From Mycobacterium sp. (GTDB taxonomy: Bacteria > Actinomycetota > Actinomycetes > Mycobacteriales > Mycobacteriaceae): a stretch of 64,000 nt of DNA. The stretch lies in assembly GCA_018401645.1 (NCBI GenBank), contig JAGYKK010000015.1:1-64000 (forward strand), in the 5' to 3' direction. The notes under the pieces were generated by a model. The model worked only from the letters and a program-made list of their open reading frames with translations, was not told the origin of the DNA and did no database searches. Positions 63,607 to 64,000 of the stretch are shown here, piece after piece (positions within the stretch are counted from its first letter, which is position 1; each line of letters opens with the position of its first letter). The translations under genes were made by a program, and so were the position numbers.

Positions 63607-64000
63607 TCAACCCTTCACCAGGGCGCGTTCGATGATGGGGCCCAGGTCCAGACCGGGTGGCAGGGTGCCGAACGCCCCGCCCCAGTCACGGGCGATCCGG
63701 GTGGCCAGGAACGCCTCGGTGACCGCCGGATGGCCGTGGCGCACCAGCAGCGAACCCTGCAGCGCTCCGGTGATGTCCTCGGCGATTTTGCGGGCGCGGT
63801 ATTCCAGGGTCGCCGGATCCGCCAGAGTCGATTGCAGTGCTTCGACGTGAGCGTCGAGTCGGGCGTCGGCACCGGCGGTGATGGCGAGTTCGTCGAACAA
63901 CCCCTCGACGCATTCCGGGCGAGTGGCCATGGCGCGCAACGTATCCAGTGCGCTGACGTTGCCCGAGCCCTCCCAGATGCCCATCAGCGGTGCCTCGCGG
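63607..64000 (-). CDS. Acyl-CoA dehydrogenase, C-terminal part (start beyond window)
   Basis: The last ~130 residues of an acyl-CoA dehydrogenase. PLMGIWEGSGNVSALDTLRA is the C-terminal signature of the AidB/isovaleryl-type branch (WEGSGNV), followed by a helical tail rich in Ala, Leu and Arg ending GPIIERALVKG. The substrate cannot be judged from this part. The window edge cuts the 5' end. Confidence 0.85.
   Translation of the reverse strand, partial: REAPLMGIWEGSGNVSALDTLRAMATRPECVEGLFDELAITAGADARLDAHVEALQSTLADPATLEYRARKIAEDITGALQGSLLVRHGHPAVTEAFLATRIARDWGGAFGTLPPGLDLGPIIERALVKG

Overview
This is high-GC DNA with the gene content of a mycobacterium (family Mycobacteriaceae). The evidence is the mycofactocin locus, an F420-dependent LLM oxidoreductase, secreted cutinases, a TIGR00027-type methyltransferase, AtsA with its formylglycine-generating enzyme (FGE), and ribosomal proteins with mycobacterial tails. 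The window joins, in one block, the alpha (rpoA) ribosomal cluster with the spc, S10 and str clusters. In M. tuberculosis these lie in two distant regions. The joined order is what I recall for fast growers and most other actinobacteria, so a non-tuberculosis-complex species is likely.

Layout. 1-7.05 kb: glmS (partial), an alpha/beta hydrolase, an LLM oxidoreductase, two small proteins of the Rv3440c/Rv3439c type, glmM, rpsI and rplM. 7.05-10.6 kb: the place where M. tuberculosis carries ESX-4. Here only a battered type VII secretion-associated gene remains, next to three tandem cutinases. 10.6-15.3 kb: truA, rplQ, rpoA, rpsD, rpsK, rpsM, rpmJ and infA. 15.5-20.8 kb: rmlB-rmlC (dTDP-rhamnose for the cell wall) and a valine-degradation operon (mmsA, acyl-CoA dehydrogenase, mmsB). 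20.8-21.9 kb: an unassigned stretch and a low-GC short-chain dehydrogenase that looks foreign. 21.9-25.1 kb: a MarR regulator, map, adk and secY. 25.4-28.1 kb: a methyltransferase and sppA. 28.1-41.6 kb: the spc and S10 ribosomal genes, interrupted by the arylsulfatase/FGE pair. 41.9-56.2 kb: a redox-enzyme region built around mycofactocin, with mftR divergent from mftA-B-C-D-E-G, a cytochrome P450, a DapB-like reductase, a lipoprotein esterase, a ferredoxin-reductase-like flavoprotein, an amino acid permease, a stress protein and a mycofactocin-dependent SDR. 56.3-61.9 kb: a proline-rich membrane protein gene and the str operon (rpsL, rpsG, fusA, tuf). 62.1-64 kb: TetR, PaaX-like and a partial acyl-CoA dehydrogenase.

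Most striking features. (1) The mycofactocin operon lacks the glycosyltransferase gene mftF: mftE and mftG are one base apart. (2) The ESX-4 secretion core is absent. (3) A roughly 0.8-kb low-GC gene sits between GC-rich neighbours.

Caution. At least sixteen genes carry apparent frameshifts. They include essential ones (glmM, rplC, rpsC), so many must be sequencing or assembly errors and should not be read as gene death. In rplC the shift maps to an extra A in an A-run. Coordinates of frameshifted genes span the whole reconstructed gene.
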